42,651 bases of DNA from Flavobacterium psychraerolatum (GTDB taxonomy: Bacteria > Bacteroidota > Bacteroidia > Flavobacteriales > Flavobacteriaceae), in NCBI RefSeq assembly GCF_025960985.1, contig NZ_JAOQMX010000039.1, positions 1 through 42,651 of the forward strand, in the 5' to 3' direction. Numbering within the stretch: the stretch's first letter is position 1; each line of letters opens with the position of its first letter. Of this stretch, positions 25,453-34,535 are shown in pieces. The position numbers and the translations under genes were made by a program. The notes beneath the pieces are model-generated. The model was not told the origin of the DNA, searched no databases, and saw nothing but the letters and a program-made list of their open reading frames with translations.

Positions 25453-26799
25453 CTAAACTCCTTTTTTACCGTTGATCGTGTTGAATAATTCAAGCGCATT
25501 CCCATCTGTCAATAACGAGATGTAGTGGCAAATGTGTAATAATCGCTCGTATAAATTGTCCTTGTTCAAATGATGTTTTTCGGGTAATAATTTCATGATC
25601 AGCGCATCATAATTGGAGGCGGTACCATTGTGGTTATTGTCAAAGGCGGTTATAAATTTGTCCAAAAGTGTTTGGATGATTTGGTATCCAACAATTTCTT
25701 TTTCGATTACCTCCCTACTTTGATAAATTTTGTCAATACTCAAATTAATGATGTCTTGCATTTGCGCTTTGTACTTGCTTTTTTCCATTATCGAAAATGG
25801 AAATTCTCCTGCCAAAATAGCATCTTCATTGGCAATGAAAACCGTTACCGCATCGTTAATCAAACTACCAATGGCCAAGGCACGCAAATAACTTATGCGA
25901 TCTTCTTTAGTCTCTAGCGTTTTATATTTTGAACTGTCGATACTGTCTTTTACCAATTTGATGAGGTATTCTAGCGCAAAATCTTCAGATACCAGTCCGA
26001 GATTGATTCCGTCTTCAAAGTCAATAATTGTATAGCATATATCATCGGCAGCTTCGACTAAATAAGCGAGAGGATGTCTTTCAAAACCTATATCATCACC
26101 AGATTTATTAGGTACCAATCCCAAATCTGCTGCTACTTCTTGAAAAAAGTCCTTATCTGTTTGAAAGAAACCATATTTTTTATCAGCAATATTTTTTGTT
26201 GGCTTCTTCGGCAAGCTCTCCTTTGGGTATTTGGTAAAAGCACCAAGAGTAGCATATGAGATTCGGAGACCACCCTCAATACCGGGACGACTACCTGTAA
26301 GTACTGTAAAACCATTAGCATTTCCTTCAAAATCAATTAAATCTTGCCATTGTTTGGAGCTCAGTTGCTCTTTGTATTTTTGACCTTTTCCAATGGAGAA
26401 ATACTCGCCAATGGCTTTCTCTCCAGAATGACCAAAAGGGGGATTTCCAATATCATGTGCCAAAGAAGCCGCCGCAACAATAGCACCAAAATCATTCATG
26501 TGAAAACCATGTACTTCTTTTAAATGCGGATGTTTCTCGATTATTTTTTTTCCTACCAATCGTCCTAAAGAGCGCCCCACAACAGAAACCTCCAAACTAT
26601 GTGTCAGTCTTGTGTGTACAAAGTCAGTTTTAGACAGCGGAATAACTTGTGTTTTGTCTTGTAAACTTCTGAAGGCGGCCGAAAAGATAATGCGGTCATA
26701 ATCGACCTCAAAGCCTAGTCTCGTGTCGTCTTGTTCAATGCGTAGTCGTTTGCCTTTGTCTCCCTGACGTCTCAATGATAAAAGTTGTTCCCAGTTCAT
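25453..26799 (-). CDS. dgt: Deoxyguanosinetriphosphate triphosphohydrolase (dGTPase)
   Basis: This 448-residue protein starts at ATG 26799 (MNWEQLLSLRRQGDKGKRLR). HD-domain metal ligands are visible in THSLEVSVVGRSLG (His) and AASLAHDIGNPPFGHSGEKA (His-Asp and a later His), with a further Asp in LVEAADDICYTIIDFEDG. The N-terminal DYDRIIFSAAFRSLQDKTQV is a dGTPase hallmark. It cleaves dNTPs, classically dGTP, to the nucleoside plus triphosphate, countering ribonucleotide reductase. The TTG at 26832 lies inside the promoter box and is rejected as a start. Confidence 0.93.
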   Translation of the reverse strand: MNWEQLLSLRRQGDKGKRLRIEQDDTRLGFEVDYDRIIFSAAFRSLQDKTQVIPLSKTDFVHTRLTHSLEVSVVGRSLGRLVGKKIIEKHPHLKEVHGFHMNDFGAIVAAASLAHDIGNPPFGHSGEKAIGEYFSIGKGQKYKEQLSSKQWQDLIDFEGNANGFTVLTGSRPGIEGGLRISYATLGAFTKYPKESLPKKPTKNIADKKYGFFQTDKDFFQEVAADLGLVPNKSGDDIGFERHPLAYLVEAADDICYTIIDFEDGINLGLVSEDFALEYLIKLVKDSIDSSKYKTLETKEDRISYLRALAIGSLINDAVTVFIANEDAILAGEFPFSIMEKSKYKAQMQDIINLSIDKIYQSREVIEKEIVGYQIIQTLLDKFITAFDNNHNGTASNYDALIMKLLPEKHHLNKDNLYERLLHICHYISLLTDGNALELFNTINGKKGV

Positions 26800-26829
26800 G
26801 GTTTTGTTTTGTAAAATTTGGATTGGTTT

Positions 26830-26858
26830 CAAAGATACTTAAAAGCCCGTAATCCCAA
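26830..26858 (-). promoter_or_regulatory. Promoter of the dGTPase gene
   Basis: On the minus strand TTG (26858-26856), an 18-nt spacer and TATCTTTG (26837-26830) form a full Bacteroidetes-type promoter about 31 bp before the ATG. Confidence 0.65.
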
Positions 26859-26942
26859 TAATTTTGTAAGGAATTCTAAAAACCTACGACTATATGATAG
26901 ATTTGAACTACATTGTATCACTTAATTTATATCTAAAACAAA

Positions 26943-27770
26943 ATGCTATACACCGGCCAGCTTAATGAATTTGTACGATTAGCCGAAATTGATGCTTCTA
27001 ATTGCGATTTGCTCAAAGAAAAAGTGAGCGAAAGTCTGAGCGTTATTTGGTGCCAAGAAGATATGCAGGTCAATGTTGATGGTGGCGAATATGTTTTTCC
27101 TGAAAACACGGTTCTATTTCTAACGGAGTACCACAAAGTCACTATTGTATCAGTTACTAAGGCACGATTGGTACGCTTCAATCGTGCGTTTTATTGCATT
27201 TCGGATCATGATAACGAGGTAGGGTGTAAAGGGATTCTGTTTTTTGGAGCTTCACAATTTCCTAAAATAACGATTCCAGATAATGAAGTTGAAAAATTTG
27301 AAGTCTTGTGGAAAATGTTTTCTATCGAAATGGAATCCAAAGACAATCTCCAAAATGATATGCTTCAAATGATGCTCAAAAGATTGCTTATTCTGAGTAC
27401 CCGAATTTATAAAGAGCAAACAGAACTGACTACTTTCGATAACAATCAATTGGATATCGTACGTGAATATAATTATTTGGTCGAAAGCCATTTCAAAACC
27501 AAACACCAAGTTGCCGATTATGCAGAGATGTTGAATAAAAGTCCCAAGACACTTTCGAACCTCTTTAAAAAGTACAATGAAAAATCGCCCTTGCAAATTA
27601 TTCAAGCCCGATTAGTTCTTGAGGCACGTAGGTTGTTGCGTTATTCTGACTTGAGTATCAAAGAAATTGCTTATGAAGTCGGTTATGAAGATATTCAAGC
27701 CTTCAGTAAATTTTTCAAAAAGTCTGAAGGGGTTTCTCCATCAGATTTTAAAAAATCTTTGGTATCCTAA
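26943..27770 (+). CDS. AraC family transcriptional regulator
   Basis: This 275-residue protein has a cupin-like N-terminal sensing domain (about residues 20-110, VNVDGGEYVFPENTVLFLTEYHKV). The C-terminal double helix-turn-helix of AraC proteins (about residues 175-272) shows VADYAEMLNKSPKTLSNLFKKY and LSIKEIAYEVGYEDIQAFSKFFKKSEGVSPSDFKK. The ligand is unknown. It is divergent from the dGTPase gene and faces a repeat-bearing gap, with no operon partner to suggest its target. Confidence 0.92.
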   Translation: MLYTGQLNEFVRLAEIDASNCDLLKEKVSESLSVIWCQEDMQVNVDGGEYVFPENTVLFLTEYHKVTIVSVTKARLVRFNRAFYCISDHDNEVGCKGILFFGASQFPKITIPDNEVEKFEVLWKMFSIEMESKDNLQNDMLQMMLKRLLILSTRIYKEQTELTTFDNNQLDIVREYNYLVESHFKTKHQVADYAEMLNKSPKTLSNLFKKYNEKSPLQIIQARLVLEARRLLRYSDLSIKEIAYEVGYEDIQAFSKFFKKSEGVSPSDFKKSLVS

Positions 27771-27784
27771 AAAGTAATTGTTCT

Positions 27785-27895
27785 AGGCATGCCGCTTCGT
27801 GACCCAGATAGCTATTGGGTGATGAGTCAGCCTTTCTATTTTTTTTGCAAAAAAAAAGATACTGCTCGTATACTTCACGCATTTGAATAGCGAAT
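27785..27895 (-). repeat. Interspersed hairpin repeat, copy C (degenerate)
   Basis: It has the same orientation and ends as copy B: minus-strand GCGTGAAGTATACGAGCAG, a T-run/A-run hairpin (TTTTTTTTTGC, AAAAAAAAT), GGCTGACTCA, and ACGAAGCGGCATGCC. Many positions have drifted, but the end words and their spacing are kept. The 249-bp gap between the AraC and GH13 genes holds this and little else. Confidence 0.5.
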
Positions 27896-28019
27896 TGGTA
27901 ACAGTTACAAAAACAACAAGAGATGTTTTCTTCTTAGTAAGAAAAATAATATTTAGCAGTACAACTTCTTTTTTTATATTGTATTTTTGATTTCTTAACC
28001 AAAAACTGCAATCCTAACC

Positions 28020-29825
28020 ATGAATTCAAAATACCAATCACCCTTAGAAAGAATTGAGCCACCTTTTTGGTATGCAGACATGCATAATAAAGAATTGCAA
28101 ATTATGTTTTATGGCGAAAATATTGGTAAAAATTTTGTTGAAACGGTCGAAAAAGGAATTATCATCACAGTAACTAAAACCGAGAATCCCAATTTTTTAT
28201 TTGTTACGATCAATGTTAAATGGAAACATGCCAAAGAAATTGTTTTTATATTTAAACAAAATAATAAAACCGTATTCACTCAAAAATATAACATCAGACA
28301 AAGGAGAGAACTATCCTCAGAGCGAAAAGGCTTTGACTCTTCGGATGTGATTTATTTGATCATGCCAGATCGTTTTGCCAATGGAAATGGTGAAAATACC
28401 AATGATAAAAATACTACCGAAAAATACAACAGAGAACTACCAGGAGGTCGTCATGGAGGTGACCTCAATGGCATCACGAAGCATCTCGATTATATAAAAT
28501 CTACTGGAGCAACTGCCATATGGAACACACCCGTATGTGAGGATAATGAAGCAGAGTTTTCCTATCACACTTACGCACAATCAGATGTGTACAGAGTGGA
28601 TCCGCGGTTTGGAACCAATGAAGATTATGTGCGCCTGTCTGCAGAGTTGCACAAACGGGATATGAAATTAATTCATGACTATGTAACCAATCATTGGGGA
28701 TTGCAACACTGGATGGTGCAAGACCCGCCTACATTAGATTGGATTAATACCTTTGAAATCTATACCGAGACCAACCACAAACGTACCACTGTAATTGATG
28801 TCAATGCCGCCAAGATTGACCGTCAACAGTGTATTGAAGGTTGGTTTGTACCTACAATGCCAGATTTGAATATGGGAAGTCCTTTGGTGTTGAAATATCT
28901 TACTCAAAATGCTATTTGGTGGATTGAATACGTCAATTTGGATGGGTTACGAATTGATACCTTCAATTATGCCGAACCTTTGCAAATGGTCAAATGGACC
29001 AATGCAATCATGGCAGAATATCCCAATTTTAATATGGTGGGCGAAATTACACAGCGTAATCATGGTATTTTGGCTTATTGGCAAAAAGATAGTAAAACAG
29101 GCGAAATTCATGATTTTAATTCCAATTTACCATCTGTCATGGATTTCTCCCTTTGCGACGCCTTGCAATTAGTTTTTAACGAAGATGATGGGTGTTGGGA
29201 TAGAGGAATGACTCGAGTATATGATTCTTTGACGTTTGATTTCTTGTATCCTAATGTGAATAATTTAATGATTTTTGCCGAAAATCATGATTCCAAAAGG
29301 CTTAATTATTGTTACAATCACGACTTGCAAAAATACAAATTGGCAATGGTGACACTGGCCACTGTACGCGGAATTCCGCAGGTATATTACGGCTCAGAAA
29401 TCGGAATGGGAGGAGATCAATATATTGGTGATGCAGATATTCGTCAAGATTTTCCTGGTGGTTGGGAAGGCGATATAAATAATGCATTCGATCCAGAAAG
29501 TCGTACTGATATACAAAATGAATATTTCAATTTTACTTCCAAATTATTTCATTGGCGCCAAACCAAAGCTGTGATTCATTTCGGGAAAACTACTCATTAT
29601 ATTCCTCAAGATAATATTTATGTCTATTTTCGATACAATGAAACGGAAGCCATTATGGTAGTTATCAATAATAATACAGAAACCAGAACAGTACCAACAA
29701 TCCGTTTCAAAGAAAATCTAGAAAATTATATAACTGGTTTTTGTGTTTTTTCAGCACAATCACTAGAATTGAAAAATGATTTGGCAGTAGAAGGTAAATC
29801 GTTTTTGATATTGGAGTTGAGTTAA
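28020..29825 (+). CDS. GH13 alpha-amylase family glycoside hydrolase, no signal peptide
   Basis: This 601-residue protein has an N-terminal Ig-like domain (about residues 8-95, with a cyclomaltodextrinase-N look: PPFWYADMHNKELQIMFYGENI). A GH13 barrel follows, from YLIMPDRFANGN. The catalytic triad is intact: Asp313 (GLRIDTFNYA), Glu342 (MVGEITQRN) and Asp424 (AENHDSKR), with DYVTNHWG as conserved region I. The type is neopullulanase/cyclomaltodextrinase-like (SusA group), acting on maltodextrins. The N-terminus MNSKYQSPLERIEPPF has no signal sequence, so a cytosolic location is predicted, unlike SusA. No sus genes adjoin. A TATTTTTG box lies at 27983-27990. Confidence 0.9.
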   Translation: MNSKYQSPLERIEPPFWYADMHNKELQIMFYGENIGKNFVETVEKGIIITVTKTENPNFLFVTINVKWKHAKEIVFIFKQNNKTVFTQKYNIRQRRELSSERKGFDSSDVIYLIMPDRFANGNGENTNDKNTTEKYNRELPGGRHGGDLNGITKHLDYIKSTGATAIWNTPVCEDNEAEFSYHTYAQSDVYRVDPRFGTNEDYVRLSAELHKRDMKLIHDYVTNHWGLQHWMVQDPPTLDWINTFEIYTETNHKRTTVIDVNAAKIDRQQCIEGWFVPTMPDLNMGSPLVLKYLTQNAIWWIEYVNLDGLRIDTFNYAEPLQMVKWTNAIMAEYPNFNMVGEITQRNHGILAYWQKDSKTGEIHDFNSNLPSVMDFSLCDALQLVFNEDDGCWDRGMTRVYDSLTFDFLYPNVNNLMIFAENHDSKRLNYCYNHDLQKYKLAMVTLATVRGIPQVYYGSEIGMGGDQYIGDADIRQDFPGGWEGDINNAFDPESRTDIQNEYFNFTSKLFHWRQTKAVIHFGKTTHYIPQDNIYVYFRYNETEAIMVVINNNTETRTVPTIRFKENLENYITGFCVFSAQSLELKNDLAVEGKSFLILELS

Positions 29826-29927
29826 TTTAATTAAGCATTGTTGTTTTTTCAAATCAATATTTTGGAATCATATTGTATCTCTGTGAAATAGCTTTTGTTT
29901 TTGAATTATACCTCAGTATAGTTTCCT

Positions 29928-29935
29928 TACCTTTG
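29928..29935 (+). promoter_or_regulatory. -7 box (TACCTTTG) for the GDPD operon
   Basis: An exact TAnnTTTG lies 16 bp before the ATG at 29952. A TTG at 29901-29903 is 24 nt upstream, near the edge of accepted spacing. Confidence 0.5.
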
Positions 29936-29951
29936 TTCCAAAACTAGCCTC

Positions 29952-30632
29952 ATGTTAAAAATTGGTCACCGAGGAGCTCGAGGATACGAACCCGAAAACA
30001 CAATATTGAGTTTCCAAAAAGCCCTCGATTTGGGGGTAAATGGCATCGAATTGGATGTGCATTTGTCTTCCGATGGAATTTTGGTAGTAATTCACGATGA
30101 GACTGTTGATAGAACTACCAACGGGAAAGGGTGGGTTGCAAAGATGACCTTACAACAATTGCAGCAGTTTCGAATAGAAAAAGAACAATATATTCCACGT
30201 TTAGATGAAGTTTTAGAGGTAATTAATCGAAAATGTTTTGTCAATATCGAACTTAAAGGCAGAGGAACTGCAAAGCCAGTAGTCGATATGATTCAACACT
30301 ACATCACCATTAATAAATGGAATTATACTGATTTTATCGTGTCGAGTTTCGAATGGGAGATGCTTTTGGAGATAACAATTTTAGATTCAAAAATTCCCAT
30401 TGCAGTTTTGACCGAGACTACAATTGAGGAAGCATTAGCTTTCGCTAAAAAAATAAAAGCAAAGGCTATCAATCCAGGTTTTCAATTAGTAGAAGTTGGT
30501 ACTACAAAACATTTACAACAGCAAGGTTTTCTGGTTTTTCCATGGACTGTAAATACAGTGAATGACCTACAAGCATTACAAAATTACGGTGTGGACGGAA
30601 TTATTTCTGATTTTCCAGATCGAATACAATAA
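29952..30632 (+). CDS. Glycerophosphodiester phosphodiesterase
   Basis: This 226-residue GDPD-family TIM barrel has the catalytic signature HRGARGYEPENTILSF (His-Arg), ELDVHLSSDGILVVIHDE (Glu-Asp metal ligands and the second His), and IELKGRG. It hydrolyses glycerophosphodiesters to glycerol-3-phosphate and an alcohol. There is no signal peptide, so it acts in the cytosol, probably on lipid turnover products. The next gene starts 3 bp after its stop codon, so they form an operon. Confidence 0.93.
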   Translation: MLKIGHRGARGYEPENTILSFQKALDLGVNGIELDVHLSSDGILVVIHDETVDRTTNGKGWVAKMTLQQLQQFRIEKEQYIPRLDEVLEVINRKCFVNIELKGRGTAKPVVDMIQHYITINKWNYTDFIVSSFEWEMLLEITILDSKIPIAVLTETTIEEALAFAKKIKAKAINPGFQLVEVGTTKHLQQQGFLVFPWTVNTVNDLQALQNYGVDGIISDFPDRIQ

Positions 30633-30635
30633 CAT

Positions 30636-31844
30636 ATGAATCAAAATTTTGATATTATAATAGTCGGCGGTGGTGCAGCTGGATTTTTTACTGCTATTAA
30701 TATTGCAGAGAAAAATAAGAAATTAAAAATTGCTATTTTAGAACGTGGAAAAGAAGTCTTATCCAAAGTTCGCGTATCTGGGGGTGGACGCTGCAATGTA
30801 ACACATGCTTGTTTCGAACCCAATGAATTAGTGAAATTTTATCCTCGTGGTGAAAAGGAATTGCGTGGTCCATTTCATCAGTTTTGTTCTGGTGATACCA
30901 TCGAATGGTTCGAAAAACATGGTGTAGCACTTAAAATTGAAGAGGATGGGCGTATGTTTCCAGTATCCAATTCGTCTCAAACGATCATTGATTGCTTCTT
31001 ACAAGCGACTCAAAAATTAGGAATTTCGGTATTGACAGGGCAAAGCGTACAATCAATTTATAATAAAGAAGGATTGTGGCAGATAGAAAGCCAAAACGAA
31101 AAATACTTGACCGAAAAACTCATTTTGGCAACAGGTAGTAATCCTAAAGTTTGGGAAATGCTGCAAAATTTCGGTCATGCTATCGTAGAGCCCGTACCTT
31201 CACTATTTACATTTAATATCAAAGATTCTCGTATCAAAGAGTTACCAGGCGTTTCGGCGCTTGCCACGGTGACAGTAAAAGATACGAAATTGGTTTCTAC
31301 TGGGCCGCTGTTAATCACACATTGGGGTATGAGCGGACCTGCAATCTTAAAACTTTCGGCTTGGGGTGCGCGCATATTACACGATAAAAATTATCAGTTT
31401 ACGGTTTATGTCAATTGGCTCAACGACTTAGATACTCAAGATGTAGAAAAAGTATTAAAAACGCTTAAACAAGAACACGCTAAAAAAATGGTGTCCAAAA
31501 AATCACCTTTTGAACTCACTAATCGATTGTGGGAAAGCTTAGTACTTGCTTCGGGAATACAGTCTGAAACTAAATGGGCTGATTTGTCTAAACTACAAAT
31601 GCAAGAATTGGGACAACAACTTACCAAAGGAACATTTCAAGTCAATGGAAAAAGTACGTTTAAAGAAGAGTTTGTAACTGCGGGCGGAATCAACCTTAAA
31701 GAAATCAACTTCAAGACTATGGAAAGCAAATTACATGTTAACCTATATTTTGCTGGTGAAATTGTAAATATTGACGCCATTACGGGTGGTTTTAACTTCC
31801 AAAATGCTTGGACGAGTGGCTTTATTTTGGCGAATGCTATTTAA
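30636..31844 (+). CDS. BaiN/HI0933-type NAD(P)/FAD flavoprotein
   Basis: This 402-residue protein has the FAD-binding start FDIIIVGGGAAGFFTAINIAEK, the HI0933 family hallmark SKVRVSGGGRCNVTH, an internal ATGSNPKVWEML, and a C-terminal INIDAITGGFNFQNAWTSGFILA-like FAD contact (visible as NIDAITGGFNFQNAWTSG). Some relatives reduce bile-acid intermediates (BaiN), but most are uncharacterised. It is co-transcribed with the GDPD gene at a 3-bp gap; the functional link is unclear. Confidence 0.88.
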   Translation: MNQNFDIIIVGGGAAGFFTAINIAEKNKKLKIAILERGKEVLSKVRVSGGGRCNVTHACFEPNELVKFYPRGEKELRGPFHQFCSGDTIEWFEKHGVALKIEEDGRMFPVSNSSQTIIDCFLQATQKLGISVLTGQSVQSIYNKEGLWQIESQNEKYLTEKLILATGSNPKVWEMLQNFGHAIVEPVPSLFTFNIKDSRIKELPGVSALATVTVKDTKLVSTGPLLITHWGMSGPAILKLSAWGARILHDKNYQFTVYVNWLNDLDTQDVEKVLKTLKQEHAKKMVSKKSPFELTNRLWESLVLASGIQSETKWADLSKLQMQELGQQLTKGTFQVNGKSTFKEEFVTAGGINLKEINFKTMESKLHVNLYFAGEIVNIDAITGGFNFQNAWTSGFILANAI

Positions 31845-31915
31845 ATGTTTTTTTATATATATTTGCACAAACTCAGATTTTACTTTAAGACTGAGGTAAT
31901 GATAAAACTTAGCAT

Positions 31916-33550
31916 ATGAAAAAAACACTACTCTTAGTTGTCATCCTAATTTCCCTTTTCAGCTGTGTATCAGATCATCTTGAAGGAACAAAATTAATTT
32001 TTTCAGAAGAGACTATTGTATTTAATGGTTCTGAAACAAAATCTCTCTTTATCTCAACAAACCCAAAATCTGATTGTGATTATCAAATTACCTCAATGCC
32101 TAGCTGGGTTCAGGCCGATCATAAATCAGGAAATATAAATACTTCAAATGGTTTCAGTGAAGTAATTTTATCATCTGATGTAACAAATTTACAACCCGGA
32201 AAATATGAAGGAAAATTAGAATTCACAACGACGTTAGGGAATAAAACAATCCTTTTACAGGCGATTGTTGGAGATAATATATCATATAGTATTCCCAAAA
32301 CGCTCAGTTTTTCTATTAATAATAGTGAAGTGAAATTTAGTATAAAAAATAATGGTAATATTCCGTTGTTGTATAGCTTTGATAATCGAGATGTAATAGC
32401 GATTCTGTCGTCAAACGCAGGTACTATTGAAGTGGGTGGTCAGAAAGAAATAGTCGTTACTCTTAATAGGGGTGTTTTGCCTAATGGATCGACTAATTTT
32501 AATTTAAACTTGAAAATTAATAACAATGAAGAAGCAATAGCTGTTGATGTCAATAATTTTAAAGAACTAAAATCTATTTTGATAGGTGATGTAATGGATG
32601 CTGAATATTCTAAAGTCAAAGATCAATTGGTTTTTGTTTCTGCAAATCCTTCTAAATTATCAATTTATAATCCTATTACATTAAATATGGAAACGATTCC
32701 ATTGGTCTACACGCCAACGTGCGTATCGTTATCACAAGATGGAGAAACTGCAGTTGTTGGTCATGACGGCCATATTACTTATGTCAATTTAAAAACAAAA
32801 GCAATCATAAAAACATACAGTTCATCATGTTTTGCTATTGATATTGTATTAGGAAATAATAAATGGGCTTACGTATTTCCTAAGGAAAATCAATGGACCA
32901 ATATTAGATGTATTAATATGAATTTATCAAATGATAATGAAGCACTCAGCACCGGAGGGTCAATTTATGCAGGAACGAAAGGGAGATTGCATTCCTCTGG
33001 TAAGTATATTTACGGTGCAGATAATGGAGTAAGTCCTTCGGATATTGAGAAATATGATATTCAAAATGGAGTAGCAAACATGCTTTATGATTCTCCTTAC
33101 CATGGTGATTATCCAATGTCAGGTAATTTATGGTTTACAGAAGATGGTGTTAGAATTTTTACAAGAGGTAAAACAGTATTGAGAACTTCGGACGTAAGAT
33201 CCTCAGACATGGTGTATAATGGTAGTATAGCTGCTGATTCAAATATAGAATGGCTTGATCATTCTGCTGCTAAGGAGAATTTATTTGTTATTATTAATTT
33301 AGGTAGTGCTTGGTTACCAGTAAAATCACCTTATATTTATAACTATAATGCTACAAATTTAAATCTTAAAAATAAAATAGAATTAGAAAAGTATCAAGTG
33401 CCAAATAATTTTGGTGGTTTTAATTATTTTGATGCAGAACCATATTTTGTTTTTAGTAATTCCACAGGAAATGCGATTTATATAATGACAAAAGCTAGGG
33501 GGGCGGGCTTAGTAAATGAATGGGCTATTCAAAAGATTGCTGTTAATTAG
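31916..33550 (+). CDS. Lipoprotein with Ig/BACON-like domains and beta-propeller
   Basis: This 544-residue protein has a lipoprotein signal with lipobox LFSC (Cys17). Residues about 25-115 resemble a BACON/Ig-like strand domain (STNPKSDCDYQITSMPSWVQADHKSG, then LQPGKYEGKLEFTT). A second similar domain runs to about 205. The rest repeats propeller-like blades with YNPITLNMETIPLVYTPTCVSLSQDGETAVVGHDGHITYVN, typical of YVTN/WD-style propellers. It is probably surface or periplasmic and protein- or glycan-binding. No enzyme motif is seen. It is preceded by 71 bp and followed by a long hairpin at 33587. Confidence 0.75.
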   Translation: MKKTLLLVVILISLFSCVSDHLEGTKLIFSEETIVFNGSETKSLFISTNPKSDCDYQITSMPSWVQADHKSGNINTSNGFSEVILSSDVTNLQPGKYEGKLEFTTTLGNKTILLQAIVGDNISYSIPKTLSFSINNSEVKFSIKNNGNIPLLYSFDNRDVIAILSSNAGTIEVGGQKEIVVTLNRGVLPNGSTNFNLNLKINNNEEAIAVDVNNFKELKSILIGDVMDAEYSKVKDQLVFVSANPSKLSIYNPITLNMETIPLVYTPTCVSLSQDGETAVVGHDGHITYVNLKTKAIIKTYSSSCFAIDIVLGNNKWAYVFPKENQWTNIRCINMNLSNDNEALSTGGSIYAGTKGRLHSSGKYIYGADNGVSPSDIEKYDIQNGVANMLYDSPYHGDYPMSGNLWFTEDGVRIFTRGKTVLRTSDVRSSDMVYNGSIAADSNIEWLDHSAAKENLFVIINLGSAWLPVKSPYIYNYNATNLNLKNKIELEKYQVPNNFGGFNYFDAEPYFVFSNSTGNAIYIMTKARGAGLVNEWAIQKIAVN

Positions 33551-33586
33551 TATAAATAAGTATTTCTTATAAATTTTAAGCATAAT

Positions 33587-33645
33587 TTACTTCATAATAT
33601 AATTAACTAAAAATTACATTTTTAATTAATTATATTATGAAGTAA
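33587..33645. repeat. 59-nt near-perfect AT-rich hairpin
   Basis: The outer arms 33587-33606 and 33626-33645 are a perfect 20-bp inverted repeat. Inside them TAAAAAT-TAC-ATTTTTA pairs again, leaving only two unpaired bases and a 3-nt loop. It lies between the stop of the propeller lipoprotein (33550) and the next gene. It could be a terminator, but it is far longer than the others in the window and lacks a G/C core. Confidence 0.7.
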
Positions 33646-33682
33646 TTGAGTATTTTGTATTCATTTTAAGTTGTTAATAATT

Positions 33683-34423
33683 ATGAAAATAAAAACAGTT
33701 GTTATTCTTATTATTTGCATTCCTTCTTTAGGTTATTCTCAAATACATAATTTACTTAGAGGTAAAGTAATGTTTCAAAATTTCGTTTTAGAAAATGTAG
33801 ATGTCATCAATAAGACAACTTTTACCAATACTAAAACAAACGAAAAAGGAGAGTTTGTCTTGCCTGTTAGTGTAAATGATAGTATTCTTTTTTATAGCAA
33901 AGATTTTATATTGAAAGGTATCAAGCTGAGTTCAGAGGATATTGAAAAAAATAATATGGTGATCCTAATTGATAAAAAACCTGAAGAGTTGAAGGAAGTT
34001 ATCATTCATCAAATTAATGTAGATTGGAAATTTGATAAAAAATGGGAAGAGTCCAAGAGAGATGAAGTAACCTTGTATCGAAATGAAAATAAAATAAAAA
34101 ACCCTGGAGTTAACGACGGAAGTATTGATAAGCCACTTGATTTAATCAAAGTTGGTAAGTTGCTTTTTGGTGGTTTGTTTAAACATAAAAAAGAAGGGGG
34201 TGTTGAGGTAAATTTTAAAACAACAGCCGTATATCGTTTTGATCAAAAGTTTTATACCGAAACATTAAAATTAAAAAAAGAAGAAATCGGTCCATTTCTT
34301 GATTTCTGTGATTTTGATCCCGAATCAAAAATAATGTTATCCAATAATTCGAACCAACTTATATTTATGGAATATCTTTATAAAAAAAATAAGGAATTCA
34401 AAAAACTTCATGGGCAGGAATAA
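33683..34423 (+). CDS. Secreted carboxypeptidase-regulatory-like domain protein
   Basis: This is a 246-residue protein from ATG 33683; the TTG at 33671 is rejected because it would spoil the signal peptide. The signal MKIKTVVILIICIPSLGYS-Q is clear. Residues about 25-110 resemble the CarboxypepD_reg_2 beta-sandwich (LLRGKVMFQNFVLENVDVINKTTFTNTKTNEKGEFVLPV), the domain found at the start of many SusC-type receptors. The rest is charged and unassigned. Many Flavobacteriaceae have such stand-alone proteins with no known role. Confidence 0.75.
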   Translation: MKIKTVVILIICIPSLGYSQIHNLLRGKVMFQNFVLENVDVINKTTFTNTKTNEKGEFVLPVSVNDSILFYSKDFILKGIKLSSEDIEKNNMVILIDKKPEELKEVIIHQINVDWKFDKKWEESKRDEVTLYRNENKIKNPGVNDGSIDKPLDLIKVGKLLFGGLFKHKKEGGVEVNFKTTAVYRFDQKFYTETLKLKKEEIGPFLDFCDFDPESKIMLSNNSNQLIFMEYLYKKNKEFKKLHGQE

Positions 34424-34535
34424 TTTTTTAGTGAATTCTATTTTGTACTATTATTTCACTTTCAGTAAGTAGCTCATACTTTTAAGTAGTTGTAAAATTC
34501 ATTAGTAAAATGTTATCTTTTTTATTTGATGATTA

